This document shows, one piece after another, positions 1-9,953 of a DNA stretch of 64,000 nucleotides. This DNA comes from Trichomonas vaginalis G3. Lineage: Eukaryota; Parabasalia; Trichomonadida; Trichomonadidae. The stretch covers positions 23,838,082 to 23,902,081 of the forward strand of contig NC_067207.1 of assembly GCF_026262505.1 (NCBI RefSeq), given 5' to 3'. A program made the translations under genes and the position numbers. Position 1 is the stretch's first letter. Each line of letters begins with the position of its first letter. Below the pieces are notes generated by a model, which made no database searches, had not been told where the DNA came from, and saw only the letters and a program-made list of their open reading frames with translations.

Positions 1-292
1 TGAGATGTTCTATAATGAACTGTTGGTCGGTGAAGAATACCTTCCCATCTGTTGTCTCATAAACTCCTTCAGACTTCAATATTTTATTTGTGAGAGTCTG
101 TTTCTTTTTTGAGATACTAGCCGTTCCATTTCTATGAAAAGTGACTTTGTAGTTAGGGTTTGTATTTCCAGACCTGGCACTTTCTATTATTGAATTTTTC
201 TCTTCATCTGTAAGTTCTTTGACAGGTTTTGACAATGGTTCTGAACTTTTTGTTTGTGGTGTCAAATCTACCGTTTCAACTTCTTCGGTCAT
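1..292 (-). CDS. Maverick acidic/lysine-rich protein, N-terminal part (runs off window)
   Basis: This is the N-terminal part of the protein that is whole in copy 2 (54824-55408). It begins MTEEVETVDLTPQTKSSEP and is rich in K, E, T and S. I recognise no domain. The start codon at 292 follows the element-type promoter box (TTTTTTACTGAG immediately upstream), the same context as the next small gene. Function unknown. Confidence 0.65.
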   Translation of the reverse strand, partial: MTEEVETVDLTPQTKSSEPLSKPVKELTDEEKNSIIESARSGNTNPNYKVTFHRNGTASISKKKQTLTNKILKSEGVYETTDGKVFFTDQQFIIEHL

Positions 293-311
293 TTCATCTC
301 AGTAAAAAATT

Positions 312-467
312 TTAGTTTGGTTTGTTTTCAACTGGTTGTTGTTGTTTTTTAAGTCGGTCTAAAACTTCCTGAGGTATAGGGAGGACTTGACAAACACGTG
401 GTTGTGTAACTGCTGGAAGTCGACAAATCCATCTTGAACCCATTTGTCTCAATGCTGTATTGTTCAT
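312..467 (-). CDS. tiny Maverick ORF, 51 aa
   Basis: This is a 51-codon reading frame beginning MNNTALRQMGSRWICRLP and ending in a Q-rich, basic stretch. The start is chosen because it sits directly behind TTTTTTACTGAGATGAA, the same start context as the neighbouring acidic protein gene, and because the peptide is recognisable at the equivalent place in copy 2 (about 55411-55577). It lies between two element genes on the same strand. It could be a small basic virion peptide, but nothing in it identifies a family. Confidence 0.5.
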   Translation of the reverse strand: MNNTALRQMGSRWICRLPAVTQPRVCQVLPIPQEVLDRLKKQQQPVENKPN

Positions 468-486
468 TTCATCTCAGTAAAAAACT

Positions 487-886
487 TTACATTCCCCACG
501 TTTGAGGCGGTTGAGGTTGGTTATTGTTTACCCATTGTTGTGCATGGTTATATCCTCTGTTAAAGAATCTTTCACCTTGGTCCATGTAGTGCCCTGCTTG
601 GTTATAGTAGTCATTTGCTTTGTTATAGTAGTTTCCTGCTTGTCTGGAAACATTGTCCATCCATCCTTGAACTTTTCCTCTTGTTTCAGGATTTGGAATA
701 AGATTTGTTGCATCTCGTGCTACATCCCAACCTTTCTGTACAGTTTGTATAATAGGTTGTGCTTTCTCTTTAAGTATACCTAATGTACTCAAAATCTTCC
801 TTCCAACTCCAAATACACTCTGGCTATTGTTCCACTGCGGGTAAAAATCTGGATGCAACTCCTGCTAATGCGCCAAATAAACCCAT
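487..886 (-). pseudogene. Maverick amphipathic small protein (copy 1 version, broken)
   Basis: This is the counterpart of the 132-aa protein at 55598-55996. The shared part has a glycine-rich amphipathic start, the segment GRKILSTLGILKEKAQPI, and a C-terminal run of N/Y/Q-rich heptad-like sequence (NYYNKANDYYNQAGHYMDQ). The gene shares a short divergent intergenic space with the integrase region that starts just to its right. It is broken in this copy. The role is discussed under the copy 2 gene. Confidence 0.6.
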
Positions 887-899
887 TTCTTATAGGGTA

Positions 900-1830
900 A
901 AAAATGACGAATCCAAACAAGGACCCCTATGTTCTAAGGCAACAAAGAAAGCACTCATGATAAAAATCTTTAGTTCAACACCAAATGCTTGTTTATGGAT
1001 ATCTGGAAAACATTCCGAGGTATAGAGAAGATGGACCACCATACTGGCTAATATTTGTCGGTCAAAACACAAGATACTGTGAAGCCATACCATTACAGTC
1101 CAAAAATATTTTAGATGTGAAAACTGCTTTGACAATATTCGTTGACAAATACCATCCAACAAAACTGACATCTGACTGTGAACGTTCTTTCAAATCAGAC
1201 GATATTAAAAACTATCTGCGTTCAAAAAATGTAAACCAATATTTCATTGTCGACCAAAACCATTCTGTTTCGGTGTCATTGACAGTTGTATAAAAATCTT
1301 AAGAGACTTAAATCAACCACAAGGTGGTGAGGTAGATGAAATGTCATATGACGACAAATATAGACATTTCTCCATGGCAAAGATGAGACAAGTTTTAAAT
1401 ATTTACAATAGCCGTAAACAAAAGGTTTGGAAACCACTCCCCCGAAGAAATGAAAAACAACCCGACTTAGAGAAAGACTATATTTAATAGTTTAGTCAAA
1501 AGAGACAAACAAGAAAGAATGCCAGGCTTCAAACTTAAGAAAGGTGACAAAGTAAAATAGAAATACCTAAACGCGACCCATATGAAAATACTATTGACTA
1601 TGACAAATGGAACTCGACAGGTACTCGCATTCGTGTTCGTAAAAATAGAAGAAAGTATACAAGAGAATATTATGAAGTTTTAGGCAAACATGGCAAAATG
1701 TACAGACTGCAAGCAGAAGATAAAACTACTTGTCAGACCTCGTTTCAAACTTGTTAAGGTTCAAGGTGGTATACTTTCAAAGACAGTTCCTAACAAATAT
1801 AAGACAACTCCTGACGAATATGCTAAAGAA
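900..1830 (+). pseudogene. INT: Maverick retroviral-type integrase region (broken)
   Basis: The recognisable stretches match the rve/RNase H-fold integrase of Polintons: a region around YREDGPPYWLIFVG (first catalytic-acid strand region), KTALTIFVDKYHPTKLTSD (second acidic strand), and a C-terminal basic segment with RVRKNRRKYTRE. The corresponding region of copy 2 is 56013-56945. The product would insert the element and create the 5-6 bp target duplication. This copy is broken in several places and is treated as a fossil. Confidence 0.75.
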
Positions 1831-1844
1831 GTTGAAAATGACGA

Positions 1845-3131
1845 CTAAGCATTTCTATACCATGCGTAAACTGTCATGTAAGGTGGCATGTAGTCTTTAC
1901 TTTGTCCCGTTGTTTGCGTATATCCTGTAACGCGATGTGTATGGTTTCCTTCTCCCTGAGTGTCACTCCAGTAACAATTTATAGCAAACTTAACGTCGTC
2001 TTTAACATCATATCCTTTACCTTTTGTCATTCCTGACCAATCCCAATATCTATGCTTATGCCAACCTGCTTGAGATGTACTTAAATCTATGTAGTGACTG
2101 TGTGCAGGTAAATTTTCACCTGAAATCGTTTTACTTCCACCTGTTTCCTTTGAAGAGTTTGCACAATACAAAAACCTGTCGACTATTTGAGTCCAAGTTC
2201 CGAGACCAAGTACTACTTCTGGTCTGGTAGAGTTCATTGACGTATAATAGAGCCTATAGGATATAATGTTTGAAGTATTTCTGTCTTTAATGTTTGAAGC
2301 TCTGTTTTGTCTGCTTTTTTATATAACTTTTCTTCAAGTTCATTTACGTCAGAGATGCTATGTCTATGATATTTTGTGGGTATGTTCCTTCTGTCCATGT
2401 GAAAATATACTCTTTTGTTGCATCTACATATCCTTTTATCCATGTCGAGTCTGCTTTTGTATTCCTTAACTCTGTAACACCTTTCTCAAGTCTTTCAACT
2501 GTTGTCCATCTTCCATTAAACCTCTGGTATGACTTGAAACCGTTTGTGCCAACATATCTACAGTTTCTTTGTCGGCTTTAAGGTCTAAACACCCTGAAAC
2601 CCATCCTGTATCAGCTTTCGTTTTTAAAATCTTCGATGTCCGTTCATTATACCATTCAACCCTTTCTTTAATTTCATTGTCTTTTTCATCCACATATTCC
2701 TTATCTGCCTTCTTCACTAACGCACTAGCCACACATTCTAACTCATCGTTAACATATGTTTTATCTGCTTTCTTTTCAACATCCTCTTTTGTTGCATATG
2801 TTGCATCTGCTCTGTCATGTTCTTCTTGAACTTTTTCAATGACATATTCTTTGTCAGCTTTGTTGTCAACATCTGCTTTCAAAAGAAGTTCATCTATAGG
2901 CTTCTCGTTTAAAGTTCCTTTTGTTGGATTTATACAAACAGTATGGTTCTTACTGTCTTGAAACAGAAACTCGTCTGTCAATGGGTTTATCGTCAGTTTT
3001 AAATTTCCTTCTTTCAATGACTCAGATATCTTAGAATAGTTTGAAAAGTTTGTTGTGTTCTTATTTAGAGCTTGTATAATGAGTTGTCGGTTGTGTTGTA
3101 TTTTCTCCATAGACGCTGTTTCATTTGACAT
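1845..3131 (-). pseudogene. Maverick tail-fibre/collar-like protein (copy 1 version, broken)
   Basis: This is the counterpart of 56960-58240. Visible parts are repeated KADK-x-YV(D/N) units typical of phage-type fibre shafts and, at the C-terminal side, the collar-like signature GTWTQIVDRFLYCAN with an adjacent AHSHYIDLSTSQAG. The start lies 19 bp from the start of the divergent capsid-like gene at 3150, with a shared palindromic promoter between them. The copy is broken. Confidence 0.7.
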
Positions 3132-3149
3132 TTTTATTCTAGATAAAAT

Positions 3150-3957
3150 ATGCTTTCAATAGAAAAAGAAAATTCTAGAGTTGCTACAACTAAACCATTA
3201 GATGAATTTTTACTAACGTAGGTCAAAAGTTTGAGACAGAGACCGTAAAGCATGAAGGCTATCGTTTTGACTACCCGTTAAGATGGCTAAGAGACCCATC
3301 CGTCACAAAAGCTATTGGCTTTCGTAGAATGAAGTTCATTTCAGAAGCCATACATGGTTTCCCATTTACGGTCGCTTTTGAAATTCGATACTATAACAAA
3401 GAGAACGTACGTATGAGAAATTTGAACAGGGAAAACTTTTACAAGTGAATTTGCTTGTAAACTTAGAAACAACTCTTCAAGCTTTTCAAGAAAAAATAAA
3501 CGATATCTATATCGAATATGCAAACCAGTTTAACATTGACGAAGGAGAGTACCATCTCGATATTTATATGACAGGAAAAATGCAACTGTTAAAATCAATA
3601 GAATAGAAGACCTTGGAGAAAACGTTTATATTTCTACAAAATATAACAACTTGGCATGGTATAGATTTATGAGGATGTTAAATCAGCCTGCAGAATATCC
3701 AGTACACCCGGACTTTTATGAAGTCGAAAACCCTAATGGAACATATGAAAATGTTTTCGACTCAGATGCTATTATAGTTCATGCTTCATTTTCTGGCGCC
3801 CAAAACTCTTTTTTATGCTTGGCAAATGACTTTTACGAAAAACCTACAAAGCTATATGAACCACCGAGTGGAAGTATTTCAGACTTTCAAGTATGGTTTA
3901 CTACAGATGGAAAAGAGAATAGTTCCATTATACCATGCGTTTTACTTAGAACTTAGT
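3150..3957 (+). pseudogene. Maverick capsid-like structural protein region (copy 1 version, broken)
   Basis: This is the counterpart of 58261-59112 and a paralogue of 51524-52383. Shared landmarks are RFDYPLRWLRDPS near the N-terminus, AWYRFMRMLNQPAEYP in the middle and a C-terminal region with HASFSGAQ and FQVWFTTDG. No exact family is recognised. The beta-rich C-terminus recalls single-jelly-roll minor capsid proteins, which is inference only. The reading frame is interrupted. Confidence 0.55.
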
Positions 3958-3996
3958 TTCATATACAACTACTATCGAACGGTAAAAATATAATTT

Positions 3997-4239
3997 TTAA
4001 TACGGTTGAGGTGTTGGATTTGGTTGCCAACTAGACTGTGGTGCAGGTTCAGGCTGTTGTATAACAGGAGCTTGTTCTTCTGGTTCAGGGTCTTTAGGTA
4101 TAATACCAACGAACTGACCTACTCTTTTGCCAATATTTTTGACTCCGTTCCAAATTCCTCTTCCTACGGTTTTTATTCCATTCCATATACCTCTTCCAAC
4201 ATTTCGAAAGAAGTTTCCAATACTACTGAAGAAACCCAT
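3997..4239 (-). CDS. W-rich amphipathic peptide (pVI-like?)
   Basis: This is an 80-aa ORF beginning MGFFSSIGNFFRNVGRG and carrying two copies of a GRGIWNG(I/V)K unit followed by a basic turn, then a P/Q/E-rich tail. The first 45 residues would form a strongly amphipathic, glycine-hinged helix with Trp and Phe on one face. Element-type promoter sequence (TTTTTACATATAGTAAA) precedes the ATG at 4239. A membrane-disrupting capsid peptide comparable to adenovirus protein VI is a reasonable inference from composition, not from homology. Confidence 0.6.
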   Translation of the reverse strand: MGFFSSIGNFFRNVGRGIWNGIKTVGRGIWNGVKNIGKRVGQFVGIIPKDPEPEEQAPVIQQPEPAPQSSWQPNPTPQPY

Positions 4240-4257
4240 TTTACTATATGTAAAAAT

Positions 4258-4620
4258 CTAATGTCCACCTAGTCTCTTACGTTTCCTGTTGAGTTCCATA
4301 GCATTCTTTAACTGGAGCTCATACATTCTATTTCTCCTCTGGTAGAAAACATACTCTGGGTCAACTCCTGTGTTCGCGTCATCTGCATAGAGTTGTTTAT
4401 ATCCCACCTCAGGGTTTGTATAAAACTCTTTCCATCTCATATTTGCATACCATGGTGGCAAACCTAACGCAGCGTCATTTGACATGGCAGTTTGCATTTG
4501 TACATCTGTTGGCACTTGACCATAGTTTGCCATTGCAGTTTGTATTCTAACTTCATTTGGAATATTCTCTGGGTTTGGTTGTCCAGGTTGCTGTGCATTC
4601 GCTAAGTTCTGTGCGTCCAT
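4258..4620 (-). CDS. conserved Maverick protein with basic tail, 120 aa
   Basis: This intact ORF begins MDAQNLANAQQPGQPN. It has two related segments, EVRIQTAMANYGQ and DVQMQTAMSNDAA, then an aromatic central part (PPWYANMRWKEFY), and ends in the basic sequence RKRKRLGGH. The start is supported by TATTTTTATCTAATATTAA directly upstream. The basic tail suggests a nucleic-acid-binding or core-type virion protein, but no family is recognised. The same gene is at 59376-59737 in copy 2. Confidence 0.6.
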   Translation of the reverse strand: MDAQNLANAQQPGQPNPENIPNEVRIQTAMANYGQVPTDVQMQTAMSNDAALGLPPWYANMRWKEFYTNPEVGYKQLYADDANTGVDPEYVFYQRRNRMYELQLKNAMELNRKRKRLGGH

Positions 4621-4643
4621 TTAATATTAGATAAAAATATCTC

Positions 4644-4775
4644 TTACGAGTACATATACTGAACATTTGCAGGCATTGGTTCATCTTCATATTCTCTATA
4701 TCTTTCTGCCACGTCAAATAAGTAAATGACACAATGGAAAAAACCTAAAACAAGTAGTCCTATTTCAAACCACAT
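4644..4775 (-). CDS. tiny membrane protein, 43 aa
   Basis: This 43-aa ORF begins MWFEIGLLVLGFFHCVIYLF, which is one hydrophobic membrane-spanning segment, followed by an acidic and tyrosine-rich tail (REYEDEP). Its start overlaps the 3' end of the methyltransferase gene by 16 nt in another frame. The same peptide with only a few substitutions is present in copy 2 (59761-59892), so the frame is conserved while neighbouring frames are not. It may be a small virion or membrane-associated protein; function unknown. Confidence 0.6.
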   Translation of the reverse strand: MWFEIGLLVLGFFHCVIYLFDVAERYREYEDEPMPANVQYMYS

Positions 4776-5577
4776 TTACTTACCAATAAAATTTCTTTGT
4801 TATGACACTTTTTCCGGTTTATAGGACCTCTCTCATATTCTATCTTGTCATATATAAACTCATAGTCATGTATGTCCTCTAACCATCTCATGACACTTTC
4901 CAAACCACTTTTATCGGATGTAAAGTAAAAGCATGGACAGTTATGTAAAACGTCTAAAGTTTCTAAAGAGTCTCTCAAAGTCCAGTCTACTTGGTATTGA
5001 AAATCCCATGTGTTATAGAACGGCGGGTCCACTATAAAGAAAACATTTTCCTTGTCTTTATATTTTTCATACAACTCTGTCCAATGACATCTCACAAACT
5101 CTATACCCTCAATATATTTTCTATGTCCTCTTTGAAAACATTTGTATAGTTAAGATATAAAACTTTTGACATAAGTGTTTCAATGTCATGAACTCTTATA
5201 GAACCACTATATAATAGTCTAGCAGATATACTATCCCAGTCAATATACTCTGCTTTTTTCAAAACCTCTCTGACAGTATTTTTCTTATCTAATGGTATAC
5301 GTTCCATCTTACCTATAGGTATCTTTTCTTTTAACTCTTTCAATATTTTGTTTGTGTCTGGTATATGTTTGAGACGGTTCATATAGTTGTCGAAGTCATT
5401 GCATATAATCTTTGAGTCAGGAAATACAGTATGGCACAAATGGGATATATAGAAACTTCCACCGAACAAATCTACAAATGTTAGACCATTCGGTAGTTTC
5501 TTAAGTTCTCTCAATAGAATATCTTTACATCTACTCTTATTTCCAAAGAAGGGTAACGGTGGTTTTGTGAAATTCAT
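4760..5577 (-). pseudogene. D12-class DNA adenine methyltransferase (copy 1 version, broken)
   Basis: This is the counterpart of the intact gene at 59877-60695. The PPLPFFGNKSR start, the SAM-binding FVDLFGG motif and the catalytic DPPFYN motif are all visible. The start at 5577 is the ATG of MNFTKPP. The gene is broken in this copy. See the copy 2 gene for the role. Confidence 0.85.
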
Positions 5578-5688
5578 TTTATATATATATAATAAAAATG
5601 TTTTTACCTGAAAAGTGACAGAAAAGTGACAAAACATGAAAACATATATAATTTGTGAAAAGCTCCTGGAAGACCCGTATATAAGAAC

Positions 5689-5774
5689 TTCATTTATACT
5701 AAACATCTTCAGGGCTAGAGGGCACGAAGTGCCTGGAAGCCCCACTACCTTTTTTTTTTTTTTTTTTTTTTTTT
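5689..5774. repeat. right terminal inverted repeat of Maverick copy 1
   Basis: The segment contains TTTATACTAAACATCTTC, the reverse complement of sequence just inside the left end of copy 2 (about 36407-36424). It is followed by the hairpin (GGGCT...GGCAC/GTGCC...AGCCCC) and a T-tract of about 24 nt that marks the end of the element. The match to the left-end repeat of copy 2 extends further inward here than in copy 2's own right end. Confidence 0.85.
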
Positions 5775-6384
5775 GAATCAGTGCACAAATATGCATTTAC
5801 ATGCTTACACTAGCTTGCACTAGTATTAATAATTTTGAAATTAATTTTCAAATTATTCCCATACCTTTTGCAAAATTATTATGCTTATGATTCTAAGCAT
5901 AGTTAAGCGATCTCGAATTTGAATTGCTCAGAAAAAATAATTAGTAAAAAATTTGTCTATGCATTCTGTATGATGCTACTAACTATATTAGCGGCATACC
6001 TAAAATCTTTTCAATATTTTTGAGGGAATTTGAATGGTACCGGTTGAGAGCTTTTTTAATTAAGGTACTATTTCGATAGAATTTGAATGGTACCCCTTCA
6101 ATTTTGTGAGGGACCCCCTTTCATTTTTTGAATAGGGTACCTTAAATGAAAAAAGGACCTTAAAAATTGAAACGAAAACAGACGTTTTTTAACCTCATTT
6201 GTAATAAATAAATCTGGAAGTTCAATGTAAATAAATTTTTAAAAGGTAATAGATTCATACAAAATCCAAAATTTTTTTTTAATATGTGTTCTATGTTAAT
6301 AAACTTTTAACAGAGAGGATCACTTACACGAAAAAATGATATCTTTGGGGGTAAACAACAAAAATAATTTTTACATATACAATT
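5775..6384. other. intergenic, AT-rich; short repeat relics
   Basis: No gene is seen. The segment holds two copies of GAATTTGAATGGTACC (about 6026 and 6078) and a 78-bp stretch (6064-6141) with GGTAC/GTACC ends flanked by TTAA on both sides. That could be a very small TTAA-type element relic or chance. Confidence 0.4.
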
Positions 6385-8931
6385 TCAAACAATACTATTC
6401 TTAGAAACAGTTGAAAGAAGTGACTGAATCAGTTTTATGTCATTTTCTTCGAATTCACCAAAAATTTTGGCAGAATCTTCACCAAGTTTTGCAATTGAAG
6501 CAGCAATACATGTCAAAGCAGAGAATTTAAACATACTGAGTGAATTCTTAATGACTTCGCATGCAATATGTATAGATTCGTTTGCTTCTTCTTGTTTTGC
6601 GCAAACTATTGATTTTGCAAACGCATTTAATTGGTTTTTATCTTGTTTAAGCTCTTTTGCAAAATAAATACAAACGCCATCATTTCCATCACATCTCTTG
6701 TGGAAGGCATTCGAAGCTGCACCGCAAACAACTGGATTTTCGTTGTCGTTTATGCAATTTAACAAAAACGGAACAAAGAAATCCAAAAATGTTGGATGAC
6801 TTCTTATTACTGCTATGGCAAGAAGTTTTTCTTCTATTGAATCATTCTGCTCTAATGCTTTTTGCAGAATAATCTGATCAATATCATTGACTCCGATCAT
6901 CAGTTTGAGTTTTAGAACCAAATCTGATGTTTTCTGTTCAACAAAAGTATTCTTAAGGAAAGGAATATCATTACATATTGTATCCAAGAAATCTTGTCTT
7001 GTATTTACCGGAATTGATCCTATTAAAGCTTCTGCAGCTATTTTAGAACATGAATAAATGTTTTTCATAAGTCTTTTAAGTTCACTTTCCAAAGATTTTG
7101 AAAAACCGCAAATAATTATATTCTTCACGACTTTGGAAGATAATTCAGGATCCAAAGGAAGAGAAAGAGCAACTTCTGCGCAATATCTATGGGAGTATAT
7201 CAAAGTAGAGTTCATCAAATATTTCATTATCTCTAGTTTTCCATATTTTGACGATAAAATATCGATATATTTCAGTCCTCTATTTTGGTCATCTGGTAAT
7301 TCATTGATGAATTCTTGTATCTTTGGTTTGAAAAGAGCAGCATACTTATTGATGAGAACTGTCATGTATCTGATGGATATTTCTTCGTCTTGGGCTTCAT
7401 TCATCTCAACAATGACAAAATCAGATAAATTCTGAATTAAATCTGAAACATCTATATCTTCTGTCTCCAACAATGTGACAATATTCTCTATATCTTTGTG
7501 TTGGATATATGAGGACAGCTTGTTTGTCTCTGTGTGCTCTTTAATTTCAACATTTGTTGAAACTTTGATTTCTTCTTCATTTGATTGGCAATAGTTCAAA
7601 TATATGATTTCTCCTGTCTCTGTCAGTTGTTTGCTAATAAAATCTCGAACAAGGTCACTTTTATCTTTTGTCATTTTTCGTAAATTCAATGGAAAATCTT
7701 TAGTAAGATCTTGAGGCCATTTTTCAGCGGCAATGATCATTGCCTTCGCGGCAGTGAGTCTGCTGTGGGCTGATTCTACATTACAGCAATTAAGTATCAC
7801 GGATTTTATGTTCTTTCCCCATACAAATTCAACATATTTCAAAATGCAAAGTTCTGCTGACAAAGAAATAATTAATGCTGAGTGATTCGTACGGCTAAAG
7901 ATACCTGTAACAAGATTAGCAGTGTTTATATCGAAAGGAGGACCAATTGCTCTAGCAATTGCAGCTAAACATAAAAATGCATGTTTTGCTAGAGTAGATC
8001 TTGCATCGAGAACGCAGTTTATGAAATTATCAGCCTTACGAAAGTCACTCGCGTATTGTCTTTTGTCTGCAAACCCTCTAGCATGAGATACCAATTTTGT
8101 AAGATTTTCCATTCTGATTGACCAGTCAACATCGCGAGAAAGTTGATTATTGATGATTTCAAAAGGACATGGACGCTTGTCTGGCTGTATATTTGGTAAA
8201 GGATTACGAAATTCTTGTATTGTTTGCTTTTCGATTTCTTCTGGTGTTAAATCGACTACAGTAGATAAGTCTGCAAAAGTTTCTGTTTTCTGAGGTGTTT
8301 TTCCTGCTAATTTTGCAATAATTTCTGTAAAATTATTCGGAAAATGAGTTTTGATGAATTTTGTCATTGAATTAGGATTTCTGTTGTATACTATGCCGAT
8401 AATTTCTAATGCTGTCTTCCTGACATCAGGATTATTATCTGTAGTGCAATTCAAAATTACTTCAAGGAATTGCTTCGTTTTAAACTCTGGAAATGTATTT
8501 ATAGCGTATAAGAAGATCTTCAAAACAGAATGTTTGAGAATTGGTGTTTTGGATTTCGGAATTTGTTTGATATATTTGTCAAAAAATGTTACTGGAGTAA
8601 TTTCATGTATTAATTTCTGGGATAATTCTATTGCTAATTCTGATGTAGGTCCTTTTATTGATAAAGGAACTTTCAATTTATTTAAAAGCTGTTCTTTAAA
8701 TGAATTTGGGGTTCCTATTTCGAATAAAACATTGCAAAGTTTAAATCCTGCTCTTCCAGTTGCTGGAAGAGGTGCTTCTATTAAAGGTAACGCAGCTGAA
8801 CAAAGAATTTCGATTTCATCTTCAGAAAGATTTGCTGTTCCGATATCTTTAATGAGCTCATCAACTGTTTTTGGTATAGAATCAGGTTTTATCTTCTGTA
8901 GGCTTTGAGCCTTAATAGTGATTTTGCTCAT
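6385..8931 (-). CDS. CLASP-like TOG/HEAT-repeat microtubule-associated protein
   Basis: This 848-aa all-helical protein is built of HEAT-type repeats. Residues about 258-470 match the CLASP N-terminal TOG domain: DVDWSIRMENLTKLVSHARG, an FRKADNFINCVLDARSTLAKHAFLCLAAIARAIG-type stretch, and a later repeat ending near LTETGEIIY. CLASP/TOG proteins bind tubulin and stabilise microtubules at spindle, cortex or axostyle. Residues 1-210 form another HEAT array, and the C-terminal 350 residues form a further solenoid. I chose the ATG at 8931 rather than an ATG at 8997 because a perfect trichomonad initiator (TCATTA) lies immediately upstream of 8931, which would leave the upstream codons untranscribed. 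It stands alone between long AT-rich gaps. Confidence 0.75.
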   Translation of the reverse strand: MSKITIKAQSLQKIKPDSIPKTVDELIKDIGTANLSEDEIEILCSAALPLIEAPLPATGRAGFKLCNVLFEIGTPNSFKEQLLNKLKVPLSIKGPTSELAIELSQKLIHEITPVTFFDKYIKQIPKSKTPILKHSVLKIFLYAINTFPEFKTKQFLEVILNCTTDNNPDVRKTALEIIGIVYNRNPNSMTKFIKTHFPNNFTEIIAKLAGKTPQKTETFADLSTVVDLTPEEIEKQTIQEFRNPLPNIQPDKRPCPFEIINNQLSRDVDWSIRMENLTKLVSHARGFADKRQYASDFRKADNFINCVLDARSTLAKHAFLCLAAIARAIGPPFDINTANLVTGIFSRTNHSALIISLSAELCILKYVEFVWGKNIKSVILNCCNVESAHSRLTAAKAMIIAAEKWPQDLTKDFPLNLRKMTKDKSDLVRDFISKQLTETGEIIYLNYCQSNEEEIKVSTNVEIKEHTETNKLSSYIQHKDIENIVTLLETEDIDVSDLIQNLSDFVIVEMNEAQDEEISIRYMTVLINKYAALFKPKIQEFINELPDDQNRGLKYIDILSSKYGKLEIMKYLMNSTLIYSHRYCAEVALSLPLDPELSSKVVKNIIICGFSKSLESELKRLMKNIYSCSKIAAEALIGSIPVNTRQDFLDTICNDIPFLKNTFVEQKTSDLVLKLKLMIGVNDIDQIILQKALEQNDSIEEKLLAIAVIRSHPTFLDFFVPFLLNCINDNENPVVCGAASNAFHKRCDGNDGVCIYFAKELKQDKNQLNAFAKSIVCAKQEEANESIHIACEVIKNSLSMFKFSALTCIAASIAKLGEDSAKIFGEFEENDIKLIQSLLSTVSKNSIV

Positions 8932-8937
8932 TAATGA
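8932..8937 (-). promoter_or_regulatory. initiator (Inr) of CLASP-like gene
   Basis: The sequence is TCATTA on the minus strand, ending at the base before the ATG. It fits the known Trichomonas vaginalis Inr (TCA+1, pyrimidine, T/A) and would give a 4-nt 5' leader, short but in line with trichomonad mRNAs. Confidence 0.6.
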
Positions 8938-9940
8938 CTGTTTTAAATTAAAAATCTTTTTATTTTTGTTCATCTTGTAATGGTTTCCACTTTGCAATTA
9001 AGCAAAAATTTCGCTAAGAAATCAGCTTCATGACTTTAATCCAAAGTTCTTTAATCTAATATTGGTTTCACTTTGCATTTTCTATTATGTATGATGATGA
9101 AACTCTATAATATTAATGATTTTACCACCAAATCAGAAATATTGAAGATATCCAGAGTTTTTGGAATGATTAAGCTTATTAGCAATATAATTTCCTTTTT
9201 CACTTAGGAAAATTGAAATTACTCTTTAAGAAACTTTGAATGAATTTACGAATAATGAATTTGAAAAAATCAATTCTCGATTTAATTAAGCATATGAAGA
9301 ATATATAAAATATATTTGAAAAATTACGCAATAACCATTATTTAAAATTTGCTGATTTTATCATTTACAGAAGAAAAAATTGATTTAAGTCAAAAAAATT
9401 CCAAAAAAATTTCGAATTTGAAATTATCATCATCAAAACATACAATGTTGCATTCATTTTTTGCATTCTGAAAAAAATATGGAAAACTATTTTGTCCAAC
9501 TCTAGTAGAATCAACAATTCTTGCCCTTCATGGCTCAATAATTCCTTTTAATTCTTGAAATTTTAAAATAATTGATGAAATGTAAATTGCATTAGAATAA
9601 AATATGTCTCATTTGATCAGGACTAGACATTACTATGCTGAAAGTTACTTCAAGTTACTCAATAATGGAAAAATCAAATGAAAACACAATGAAACTATAG
9701 ATTAATAACAAATTGAAGCAGAGAGTTCGCAATCAATTAGATAATAGTGAATAATAAGTTTGTTGCAAGAGTAAAAATTCATTAAATAAAAAAATATCAG
9801 TGAAATTTATGAAATATTCATTGATTTCATCGAAATATCACAAGAACATACTCTTTATTCCTTGTTTCACAATCGTGCCGCTTAAAAGTATATGTATCAA
9901 ATAATAGTTTTCGATGTGATTTAGGATATTGGAGAATTTA
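8938..9940. other. intergenic, AT-rich
   Basis: About 1 kb of strongly AT-rich sequence with no ORF that looks like a gene, no clear repeat pair and no RNA gene that I can recognise. Confidence 0.5.
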
Positions 9941-9953
9941 AAAAGTGACAAAA

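Larger units (their letters stand above)
1..5774. mobile_element. Maverick/Polinton copy 1, right-hand part (left part outside window)
   Basis: This stretch is collinear with the last 5.7 kb of the complete element at 36345-60805 and has the same gene order: acidic protein, tiny ORF, amphipathic protein, integrase, fibre, capsid-like protein, W-rich amphipathic peptide, basic-tailed protein, tiny membrane protein, adenine methyltransferase. It ends in the same hairpin-bearing terminal repeat and a T-tract at 5774. Similarity to copy 2 is high over the whole length by eye, so the two are recent relatives. Several of its reading frames are interrupted (roughly ten breaks in the visible part); it is a decayed copy. 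The target duplication cannot be checked because the other end is outside the window. Confidence 0.93.

Noticed and set aside
6064-6141. 78-bp TTAA-flanked mini-element with GGTAC/GTACC ends
   Set aside because: Only 5-bp ends and very short; TTAA is frequent in this DNA, so chance is likely.
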